This document shows positions 1 to 7,646 of a stretch of 64,000 nucleotides of DNA, piece after piece (the first letter of the stretch is position 1; each line of letters opens with the position of its first letter). The position numbers were made by a program, and so were the translations under genes. The notes beneath the pieces were generated by a model. The model searched no databases. It was not told the origin of the DNA and saw nothing but the letters and a program-made list of their open reading frames with translations. Source of the stretch: Micromonospora halophytica (GTDB lineage: Bacteria; Actinomycetota; Actinomycetes; Mycobacteriales; Micromonosporaceae); the NCBI RefSeq assembly GCF_900090245.1, contig NZ_FMDN01000001.1, positions 222,241 to 286,240 on the forward strand. Reading direction: 5' to 3'.

Positions 1-437
<437 letters not shown>

Positions 438-540
438 GACGGGCCAGCTTACGCGCTTCGCCGCCGGCACCGGGCAGCCAGCCCCGCCGCACGCCGGAAA
501 CAGCCGGGTACGGCTGATCGTGGCGCGTACCGGATGGTGG

Positions 541-1080
541 TCAGCCGGCCTCGGCGGCGGCCAGGAGGGTACGGAGCAGGTCGCCCAGGCGTCGCCGGTC
601 GTCGGGCGGCAGCGCGTCGAGGATGCGCCGCTGCACCTCCAGCCCGGCCTCGGCGGCATCCTCCACCGCGCGGCGGCCGGCGTCGGTCAGGGTGACCCGC
701 AGCCCCCGCCGGTCGGCCGGGTCGGGGGTGCGGCGGACCAGCCCGGCCCGCTCCAGCCGGTCGAGCCGGCCGGTCATCCCGCCGGAGGTGAGCATCAGCG
801 AGGCGGTCAGCTCCTTCGGGGCCAGCGTGTACGGTTCGCCGCTGCGGCGCAGCGCGGCCAGCACGTCGAACTCGCCCCGGCCGATGCCCCAGTCGGCGTA
901 CACCTTCTCCTGCGCGTCGCCGACGATGCGCGCCAGGCGGTAGATGCGGCCGAAGACGGCCATCGGCTCGGGCCGCATGCCGGCCCGCTCGCGCCGCCAC
1001 TGCTCGACGATGACGTCGACGTCGTCCCGCTCGGTCACCCCCGGATTGTGCCGCACCTCGCACTTCCCGATTTTCCTCAC
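541..1080 (-). CDS. MarR-family transcriptional regulator
   Basis: The product (179 aa from GTG 1080) is a winged-helix MarR regulator: residues about 65-135 hold the recognition helix and the wing with the family signature [13 protein letters not shown]. It sits divergently from an EamA transporter, 52 bp apart, with a perfect 18-bp palindrome between them, so it most likely represses itself and the transporter in response to a ligand that the transporter exports. The start is uncertain. GTG 1080 lies 8 nt after a -10-like TAAGCT inside the palindrome, which fits a leaderless mRNA. GTG 1056 and GTG 1038 are alternatives, the last matching the usual length of MarR proteins best. Function is inferred from family and context. 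Confidence 0.88.
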   Translation of the reverse strand: MRKIGKCEVRHNPGVTERDDVDVIVEQWRRERAGMRPEPMAVFGRIYRLARIVGDAQEKVYADWGIGRGEFDVLAALRRSGEPYTLAPKELTASLMLTSGGMTGRLDRLERAGLVRRTPDPADRRGLRVTLTDAGRRAVEDAAEAGLEVQRRILDALPPDDRRRLGDLLRTLLAAAEAG

Positions 1081-1087
1081 CAGTGAT

Positions 1088-1105
1088 TAGCTTAGCGCTA
1101 AGCTA
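1088..1105. promoter_or_regulatory. Perfect 18-bp palindrome, probable MarR operator
   Basis: TAGCTTAGCGCTAAGCTA is identical to its reverse complement and is AT-rich against a GC-rich background. It lies in the 52-bp gap between the divergent MarR and EamA genes, overlapping the likely -10 of the MarR gene. Size and symmetry match operators of MarR dimers. Half-site repeats TTAGC also occur just downstream. Confidence 0.7.
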
Positions 1106-1132
1106 CTTAGCATCGAGAGAATCGAGCGCCCG

Positions 1133-2278
1133 ATGAGCCGCCGCGGCACCGACATCGCGCTGACCGCCCTCGCCCCGGTCACCTGGGGCACCACCTACCT
1201 GGTCACCTCCGAACTGCTGCCGCCGGACCGGCCGCTCTGGTCAGGCGTGCTACGGGCGCTCCCCGCCGGGCTGCTGCTGCTCGCCGTCACCCGCCACCGA
1301 CCACACGGCTCCTGGTGGTGGCGGGCCGCCGTGCTGGGCGCGCTGAACATCGGCGCGTTCTTCCCGCTGCTCTTCCTCGCCGCGTACCGGCTGCCGGGCG
1401 GCACCGCCGCCGTGCTCGGCGCGGCGCAGCCGCTGCTGGTCGCCGCGCTGACCGTCCTGGCGCTGCGCGACCGCCCGCACCGGCACACGCTGCTCGCCGC
1501 GCTCGCCGCCCCGCTCGGCGTCGCCCTGGTCGTACTGCGGCCGGATGCCGGCACCGACCCGCTCGGCGTCGCCGCCGGACTCACCGCCACCGCCGCGATG
1601 GCCACCGGACTGGTCCTCACCCGCCGCTGGGGACGCCCGGCCGGCGTCGGCACCCTCGCCGTGACGAGCTGGCAGCTCACCGCCGGTGGCCTGCTGGTCG
1701 TACCGCTCGCGGCCGCGGTCGAGGGAACGCCGCCCGCCCCGGACGGGCCGGCCCTGGCCGGGTACGCCTGGCTCGGGCTGGCCGGCACCGCGCTGGCGTA
1801 CGCGCTCTGGTTCCGGGGCGCCGGACGGCTGCCGCTGACCCAGGTCTCGGTGCTCGGGGCGCTGAGCCCGCTGACCGCCGCCGCCCTGGGCTGGATCGTG
1901 CTCGGGCAGGCGCTGGACGCGACCCAGCTCACCGGCTTCGCCCTCGCGGTGGGCGCGATGGTGGTCGCCCAACTCCCGGCCCGGCCCGCGCCCACTCGAC
2001 CAGGGAACCGCCCGAGCGCCGCTCAACCGGCCAGCCGCCGGCCCGCTGCTCAGCCGGCCAGCCGCCAGTCCGCGCCGATCGCGTCGGCCTCGGGCAACGC
2101 CCCGTCGGGCAGGTCGGCGGCGGCCGCCAGCGGCAGGGTGAACCGGTGCGCGGCGGCCGGCCCGGCAGCGTACGACTCGCCGAGCATCCAGCGCACCTCG
2201 TCGACCGTCCAGCCCAGCCCGCGCCGCCCGGCGATGTCGCGGACCAGTCTCAGGCCGGGTCGGGTGTCGTCGTCGTAG
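1133..2278 (+). CDS. EamA/DMT-family membrane transporter with a long basic/Ser-rich tail
   Basis: Residues 1-285 form a ten-helix drug/metabolite exporter with two EamA repeats (about 8-140 and 148-280), probably exporting a metabolite or drug from the cytoplasm. It is divergent from the MarR gene and shares its palindromic operator, so MarR control is likely. Oddly, no stop codon follows the last helix near position 1990. The frame continues for another 95 residues of Pro/Ala/Ser/Arg-rich sequence and ends at 2278, running 229 bp antisense into the convergent hypothetical gene. The tail starts with a near-exact 19-bp tandem repeat (CCGGCCAGCCGCC units at about 2024-2068). The transporter part is clear; whether the tail is real protein or a lost stop codon is open. 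Confidence 0.85.
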   Translation: MSRRGTDIALTALAPVTWGTTYLVTSELLPPDRPLWSGVLRALPAGLLLLAVTRHRPHGSWWWRAAVLGALNIGAFFPLLFLAAYRLPGGTAAVLGAAQPLLVAALTVLALRDRPHRHTLLAALAAPLGVALVVLRPDAGTDPLGVAAGLTATAAMATGLVLTRRWGRPAGVGTLAVTSWQLTAGGLLVVPLAAAVEGTPPAPDGPALAGYAWLGLAGTALAYALWFRGAGRLPLTQVSVLGALSPLTAAALGWIVLGQALDATQLTGFALAVGAMVVAQLPARPAPTRPGNRPSAAQPASRRPAAQPASRQSAPIASASGNAPSGRSAAAASGRVNRCAAAGPAAYDSPSIQRTSSTVQPSPRRPAMSRTSLRPGRVSSS

Positions 2279-2499
2279 AAGCGCATGCACCAGTGGTGCG
2301 CCCACATACCCAGCGCGCGCAGCGCCACCGGGTCGAGCGAACCGGCCAGCCGCCCGCACGCCGTCTCGGCGAAGGGCCGCCCCGGATCACCGACCCGGTC
2401 CCGCTCGATCGCCCCGTACGCCGCCGGCGCGACCGCCCGCATCCGGTCGTAGAAGCCCTGCACCACCGCGCCGTCGAGCCGCGCCCGCCCCGACCGCAT
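2050..2499 (-). CDS. Conserved-looking hypothetical protein, 149 aa
   Basis: I do not recognise this protein. ATG 2499 gives 149 residues, without signal peptide or membrane segment. The composition is that of a soluble helical protein, with an aromatic central stretch (WAHHWCMRFYDDD) and a later GWTVDEVRWMLGESYAAG segment. Codon use is strongly G/C at third positions in this frame, which supports it over the antisense transporter tail. An upstream in-frame extension to 2616 exists but has poor composition. It is convergent with the EamA transporter, whose reading frame overlaps its last 229 bp. Confidence 0.6.
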   Translation of the reverse strand: MRSGRARLDGAVVQGFYDRMRAVAPAAYGAIERDRVGDPGRPFAETACGRLAGSLDPVALRALGMWAHHWCMRFYDDDTRPGLRLVRDIAGRRGLGWTVDEVRWMLGESYAAGPAAAHRFTLPLAAAADLPDGALPEADAIGADWRLAG

Positions 2500-2757
2500 C
2501 AGCGGGCACCCCGCCCGGCCACGCCCACCATCGCCCCCGCACCCTTTCTGGAGTTGGTGGCGGGACGGTACCGGCCACCACCGACACTTTCCCGCCCCGA
2601 ATTCGTTGCGCCACAACGGAAAGCCGCCCCCACCTGGGACATCAGAAATTTGGGCGAGCGCGGAGACGGGGAAGGCGGACGGACGACCGACGTGGGCGTA
2701 CCGTCAGGTCCGATTCCCGCGCGCCACCGGCCCTGAGCTGCGGGCATCATCGGTGGC

Positions 2758-4326
2758 GTGGAGTTGGACTTCGAACGGTGCTACCGGGCCGTGGACAGCC
2801 GCGACCAGCGCTTCGACGGCTGGTTCTACACCGGCGTGACCTCGACCGGGATCTACTGCCGGCCGTCCTGCCCGGCGATGACGCCGAAGCGGCAGAACGT
2901 CCGGTTCTTCCCGTCCGCCGCCGCCGCGCAGGGCGCCGGGCTGCGGGCCTGCCGCCGCTGCCGCCCGGACGCCGCACCCGGCTCACCGCAGTGGGACGTC
3001 CGGGCCGACGTGGTGGGGCGGGCGATGCGGCTGATCGCCGACGGGGTGGTCGACCGGGACGGCGTGCCGGGGCTGGCCGGGCGGCTCGGCTACACCGAAC
3101 GGCACCTGCACCGGATGCTCCGCGCCGAACTGGGCGCCGGCCCGCTGGCGCTGGCCCGGGCACAACGCGCGCAGACCGCCCGCACGCTGATCGAGACGAC
3201 CGGGCTGGGGATGGCGGAGATCGCCTTCGCGGCCGGCTTCGGCAGCGTGCGGCAGTTCAACGACACCGTCCGCGAGGTCTACGGCACCGCTCCGTCCGAG
3301 CTGCGCATGCTGCGAGGACGCCGTCCGGCGACCGGTGGCGCGGGGACGATCACACTGCGGCTGGCGTACCGGCCACCGCTGCACGCCGCCGCGCTGCTGG
3401 ACTTCCTGGCCGTCCGCGCGCTGCCCGGCGTGGAGAAGGTGCACGACGGGACGTACCGCCGGGGGTTGCGGCTGCCGCACGGCGCGGCGGATGTGGCGCT
3501 CACCCCGGTGGACGGCCACGTCGCCGCGACGTTGCGGCTGGCCGACATGCGGGACCTGGCCCCGGCGGTGGCCCGCTGCCGCCGCCTGCTCGACCTCGAT
3601 GCCGACCCGGAGGCCGTGGACGCCACCCTCGCCGCCGATCCCGCGCTCGCCCCGGCGGTCCGCGCCGAGCCGGGGGTACGTCTGCCCCGCGCCGTCGACG
3701 GCTTCGAGATGGCCGTCCGCGCGATCGTCGGCCAGCAGGTCTCCGTCCGCTCCGCCCGCACCACCCTCACCCGCCTCCTCCAGACCACCACCCCCACCCC
3801 CACCCCCGACCCCGACCCCCGCCTCCGCCCTGTTGATCAAGAAGTTTTGGTCGATGAGAGCGCTTTCCCAATCCGCAAACCCCTTGATCAACGAGACAAG
3901 GGGCCGGACGAGGGGCAGGACGAGGGACGGGGCGGGGCGGGCGGTGGGTTGCGGGGGTTCCTGGGGGCCGAGGAGGTGGTGGGGTTGCCGGAGGGGGCGT
4001 TCGGGATGCCCGCCGGGCGGCGAGAGACGCTGCGGGCGCTGGCGCGGGCGGTCGCCGACGGGGAGATCGTGCTCGACCCGGGTGGAGACCGGGAGGAGAC
4101 CGTGCGGCGGCTGCTCGCGATACCCGGGATCGGGGCGTGGACCGCAGGCTACGTGGCGATGCGCGCGCTCGGCGACCCGGACGTATTCCTCCCCACCGAC
4201 CTCGCGGTACGCCGGGGCGGCGCCGCCCTCGGCCTGCCCGCCGACCCGACGACCCTCGACCCGTACGCCGACCGCTGGCGCCCCTGGCGCTCGTACGCGG
4301 TGATCCGACTCTGGAGAGCAGCATGA
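2758..4326 (+). CDS. alkA: Ada-type regulator / AraC HTH / AlkA 3-methyladenine DNA glycosylase fusion, with an in-frame repeat insertion
   Basis: The 522-aa product combines three modules. Residues 1-75 are an Ada methyl-phosphotriester domain with the four zinc cysteines C34, C38, C65 and C68; C34 is the expected methyl acceptor. Residues 85-185 are an AraC-type DNA-binding domain. Residues 195-522 are an AlkA-type HhH glycosylase with helix-hairpin-helix PGIGAWTAG and catalytic Asp481 (FLPTDLAVRRG). The protein senses and repairs alkylated DNA and should activate its own operon. The glycosylase domain is interrupted at about residues 342-400 by a TPTPTPDPDP tract, a palindromic repeat translated in frame (nt 3832-3892) and a Gly/Glu-rich tract. 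Start GTG 2758 fits the Ada N-terminus. The stop overlaps the ogt start (ATGA). Confidence 0.93.
   Translation: MELDFERCYRAVDSRDQRFDGWFYTGVTSTGIYCRPSCPAMTPKRQNVRFFPSAAAAQGAGLRACRRCRPDAAPGSPQWDVRADVVGRAMRLIADGVVDRDGVPGLAGRLGYTERHLHRMLRAELGAGPLALARAQRAQTARTLIETTGLGMAEIAFAAGFGSVRQFNDTVREVYGTAPSELRMLRGRRPATGGAGTITLRLAYRPPLHAAALLDFLAVRALPGVEKVHDGTYRRGLRLPHGAADVALTPVDGHVAATLRLADMRDLAPAVARCRRLLDLDADPEAVDATLAADPALAPAVRAEPGVRLPRAVDGFEMAVRAIVGQQVSVRSARTTLTRLLQTTTPTPTPDPDPRLRPVDQEVLVDESAFPIRKPLDQRDKGPDEGQDEGRGGAGGGLRGFLGAEEVVGLPEGAFGMPAGRRETLRALARAVADGEIVLDPGGDREETVRRLLAIPGIGAWTAGYVAMRALGDPDVFLPTDLAVRRGGAALGLPADPTTLDPYADRWRPWRSYAVIRLWRAA
3832..3892. repeat. 61-bp palindromic repeat element inserted inside alkA
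   Basis: The element has perfect 10-bp terminal inverted repeats, GTTGATCAAG (3832-3841) and CTTGATCAAC (3883-3892), and a centre of symmetry at AGCGCT (3859-3864). The inner arms match only partly. It is AT-richer than its surroundings. It is flanked by a C-rich tract on the left (3781-3831) and a G-rich tract on the right (3893-3980), the same architecture as the copies at 20764 and 60751. It keeps the alkA reading frame open. Confidence 0.65.
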
Positions 4327-4823
4327 CCATCGACAGCACCGTCATCGACACCCCCACCGGCCCGCTCAGCGTCCTGGCCGGCCCCGACGGGGCGGTACGC
4401 GCCGCCGGCTTCACGCCGGACCCCGCGACCCTGCTCCCCCTCGTCCACCCGAGCATGCGCGGCGAGATCCGCCACCGGGCGGACCTCGGGCCGGTCAGCC
4501 GGGCCGTCGCGTCCTACCTGGACGGCGACCTCACCGCGATCGACGGGGTGCCGGTGCAGCAGCACACCGGCGGCGTGTTCATGGCGCACGCCTGGGCGGT
4601 GCTGCGTGACGTGAAGCCCGGTGAGCCGGTGACGTACACCGGTTTCGCGGCGCTGGCCGGGCGGCCCGCCGCGGTCCGCGCCGCCGCCGCGGCCTGCGCC
4701 CGTAACGCCGCCGCCCTCTTCGTCCCCTGCCACCGGGTGCTGCGCACCGACGGCACGCTCGGCGGCTACCGCTGGGGCCTGGCCGTGAAGACCTGGCTGC
4801 TCGGCCACGAACGGGCACAGTGA
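4323..4823 (+). CDS. ogt: Methylated-DNA--protein-cysteine methyltransferase (Ogt/MGMT)
   Basis: The 166-aa product transfers the methyl group from O6-methylguanine to its own active-site cysteine in the PCHRV motif near residue 138 and is consumed by the reaction. The preceding AraaaaACARN region corresponds to the DNA-binding helix and the arginine finger loop. The start ATG 4323 overlaps the stop of the Ada/AlkA fusion gene, so the two repair genes are translationally coupled and form one alkylation-response operon, induced if the upstream Ada domain becomes methylated. Length is normal for a stand-alone Ogt. Confidence 0.95.
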   Translation: MTIDSTVIDTPTGPLSVLAGPDGAVRAAGFTPDPATLLPLVHPSMRGEIRHRADLGPVSRAVASYLDGDLTAIDGVPVQQHTGGVFMAHAWAVLRDVKPGEPVTYTGFAALAGRPAAVRAAAAACARNAAALFVPCHRVLRTDGTLGGYRWGLAVKTWLLGHERAQ

Positions 4824-4917
4824 CGGCAAGCTGACACCGGCAGCGCTCCCGAATGACGCCACCGTCGGGTAGTGCCCGCGCAGCGCGACGGCGACCCCGG
4901 TGAACGGGTCGACGGCC

Positions 4918-5855
4918 GCCCACGCCCGCTGCGCAACCTCTGGCGGCTGCACCCTACCTGCGCCCGTACGCGGCCGAGTTCTGCTGGCTGCTGCTGGCGG
5001 CCACCGCGGCCAGCCTGGCCGTCCCGCTGGTGACGCAGCGGGTGGTCGACGGGCCGGTCGCCGACGGCGACGTGGCCGGCCTGGTCCGCCTCGGCGGCCT
5101 GGCCCTGCTGCTCGGGCTCGCCGAGCCGATGCAGGAGCTGAGCCGGTTCTACAACTCGTTGCAGTCGGCGACGGCGGCGCTGGAGAAGCTGGCCGGGGTG
5201 CTGGACGAAGAGCCCGGGGTGCCCGAGCCGGCCCGGCCGGTGCCGCTGCCGTCCGGGCCGGGCCGAGGGGCGGTGGAGTTCCGGTCCGTCTCCTTCGGCT
5301 ACCGCACCGGCACGCCGATCCTCACCACGCTGGACCTGCGGGTGCCGGCCGGGCAGACGGTGGCGCTGATCGGCCCGACCGGTGCCGGCAAGTCCACCGT
5401 CGCCAAGCTGCTGGCCCGCTTCCACGACCCGGACAGCGGCACGGTGGAGCTGGACGGGTCGACCTGCGCGACCTGGCCGACGCCGAGCTGCGCCGCGCGG
5501 TGGTGCTGGTGACCCAGGAGAACCACCTGTTCAGCGGCACGGTGGCAGAGAACATCCGGTTCGGCCGTCCCACCGCCGACGACGCGGCGGTGCAGGCCGC
5601 CGCGCGGGCCATCGGCGCGCACGACTTCATCGCCGCCCTCCCCGACGGGTACGCCACCGAGGTGCACCGGCGCGGCGGCCGGCTCTCCGCCGGGCAGCGA
5701 CAGCTCGTCGCGTTCGCCCGCGCGTTCCTGGCCGCCCCCGGGTGCTGATCCTCGACGCCGGCCGGGTGGTGGAGGACGGCCCGCCGGCCGGGCTCGCCAC
5801 CACCGACGGCCGGTACGCCGCCCTGCACCGGCAGTGGCGCGACTCCCTCGTCTAG
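4918..5855 (+). pseudogene. Decayed ABC exporter (fused membrane and ATPase domains)
   Basis: Pieces of one multidrug-type ABC half-transporter are spread over all three frames. There is a start of the membrane domain (LRNLWRLHP, then [11 protein letters not shown] after a frameshift near 4954), a jump that drops most transmembrane helices, then an ATPase domain with Walker [10 protein letters not shown] 1-bp deletion near 5458 shifts the frame before [13 protein letters not shown]. The Q-loop and a degenerate signature region (RLSAGQRQL) remain. A further deletion near 5742 removes Walker B, D-loop and H-loop, and the tail [13 protein letters not shown] ends at 5855. At least two frameshifts and two deletions make this non-functional. 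No intact partner gene is adjacent. Confidence 0.85.
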
Positions 5856-6003
5856 GACACCGTCCGGGCTCGACCACGGTCCCCGGTGGAGCGCGGCCTC
5901 CGGTTAGACTGCCGCTCGTCGATCGGTTCAGCCGTCAGCCGGGGTGCCGGCACGACGAGACGGGCCGGTCGGGCATCGCCGAACTACACGGGGAGGTTAC
6001 GGC

Positions 6004-7578
6004 GTGCGGATTCGTCGACGGGCAGTCGTCGCGGCAGCGTTGGTGTTGGGCACGGTCGGTGCGACGACGGTCGCGCTGGCCCGGGAGGACGACGCCGGCC
6101 CGCCGGTCGCCACGGCGGCCTCCGGCGAGTGGTCCGCCGACGCCTCGCCGGCTGCCGCCGACGCAGCGCAGAACGCGGCGGACGGCACCGACCAGGCCGC
6201 CGCGCCCCGGTCCACGGCGGCCATCCGCCCGGTGACCGTCGCCGCCCGCCCGGCGAAGGAGGTGGCGCAGGCCGCCCCCGCATCGGTGGGCTATCTCGCC
6301 GAGCGCTACCGGGTGTCGCAGAGCGAGGCGGCCCGCCGGCTCGCTCTCCAGGAACTCTCCGCGCCGCTGGCCGGATCGCTGGCGGCGAGGTTCCCCGAGA
6401 CGTACGCCGGCATGTGGCTGGACCAGGCCGGCGGCGGCCTGCTGACCATCGCCGCCACCGACCCGGGGACGATCCGCCGGGCGATCACCGGGGTGCCGGA
6501 CGCCGCGCACGTCACGGTGGTACCGGTACGCCATCCGCTGCGCCGGCTCACCGAGGCGGCCGGCCGGCTGGCCACGGCGCTCGGCGGCCAGGCCGGGACC
6601 GACGTGGTGGTCGACGAGCAGGCCAACGAGGTCGTGGTGCTCACCGGCGACGTGATCGCCGCGGACGACACCCGGCTGGCCGGTGCCCGCGACGCGGCCG
6701 GGGTGCCGGTCCGGGTGCGGGCCCGGATGCCGGAGTCGGTGATCCCCAAGGCCTGCGACCCGCGGTACTGCGCCCAGGCGCCGATGCGCGGCGGCATCCG
6801 GCTGGACGTCCCCCGGGACAACGGCACGGTCGGCGGCTGCACCACCGGCTTCAACGTGCGGGCCCGCTCCGGGCGGTACTACGTGCTGACCGCCGGGCAC
6901 TGCGTCGTCAGCGCCACCCACCAGCACGTCGACAAGACCTGGCACCAGTTCCTCGGGCCGAAGGTGCCGGTGGGCGTCGAGTCGACCGGCCCGGTGCTGG
7001 CCGAGAACGCCTTCCCCACCGACTACGCGATGCTGCCGTACCAGGACGGCGCGTTCGCGCGGTGGGCGTACCCGAAGCGCACCCAGGGGGCCAGCCTGGT
7101 CAACTACTGGTGCGTGACGGACAACCCGGCCTGCGCCACCCGGGGCAGTCGGGACGTGAAGATCACCGGGCACACGCCGTACAGCGCGGTGCAGGCCGGC
7201 TGGGTGGTCTGCGCCACCGGCTCGGCGTACACGCCGAAGGCGGGCGAGCAGTACGTCGACTCGGGCGCCGGCCTCGGGTACGTGCCGGGCACCCGCTGCG
7301 GCACCGTCACCGGCAAGGCCAGCGGTGGCATCGACGTGCGGATCTGCGCCCGCCCCGGTGACAGCGGCGGCCCGCTCTTCACCGAGTCCGACGGGCGGGC
7401 GCTGGGCATCCTCAGCTACGGCGACGACGGCTCGGGCGCCTGTGCCAACCCGGACGAGAAGAACTACTACGCGCCGGTCTCCACCATCCTGGACCGGGTG
7501 AACTCCCGCACCGGGCTGGGCTTCGAGATCGCCACCCGGGGCCCGCTGATCGGGCCGATCGCCTCCTCGACACGGTGA
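6004..7578 (+). CDS. Secreted trypsin-like serine protease (S1 family, with propeptide)
   Basis: The 524-aa product starts with a signal sequence (MRIRRRAVVAAALVLGTVGA), followed by an Ala-rich linker and a propeptide of about 200 residues resembling alpha-lytic/streptogrisin prodomains (LAERYRVSQSEAARRLALQE). The mature catalytic domain begins near residue 270. The triad is visible as His299 in TAGHC, Asp340 in TDYAML and Ser454 in GDSGGP. Six or more cysteines suggest disulfides, consistent with an extracellular enzyme. GTG 6004 has a good ribosome site (GGGAGG) and starts the signal peptide, so it is preferred over in-frame GTG/ATG codons further upstream. It is probably monocistronic. Confidence 0.9.
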   Translation: MRIRRRAVVAAALVLGTVGATTVALAREDDAGPPVATAASGEWSADASPAAADAAQNAADGTDQAAAPRSTAAIRPVTVAARPAKEVAQAAPASVGYLAERYRVSQSEAARRLALQELSAPLAGSLAARFPETYAGMWLDQAGGGLLTIAATDPGTIRRAITGVPDAAHVTVVPVRHPLRRLTEAAGRLATALGGQAGTDVVVDEQANEVVVLTGDVIAADDTRLAGARDAAGVPVRVRARMPESVIPKACDPRYCAQAPMRGGIRLDVPRDNGTVGGCTTGFNVRARSGRYYVLTAGHCVVSATHQHVDKTWHQFLGPKVPVGVESTGPVLAENAFPTDYAMLPYQDGAFARWAYPKRTQGASLVNYWCVTDNPACATRGSRDVKITGHTPYSAVQAGWVVCATGSAYTPKAGEQYVDSGAGLGYVPGTRCGTVTGKASGGIDVRICARPGDSGGPLFTESDGRALGILSYGDDGSGACANPDEKNYYAPVSTILDRVNSRTGLGFEIATRGPLIGPIASSTR

Positions 7579-7646
7579 CGACGACGCGACTGGGTACGGC
7601 GCGATAACCCGTGGGCGCGGGCCGGTCGGCTGCCTACGATCGAGCG

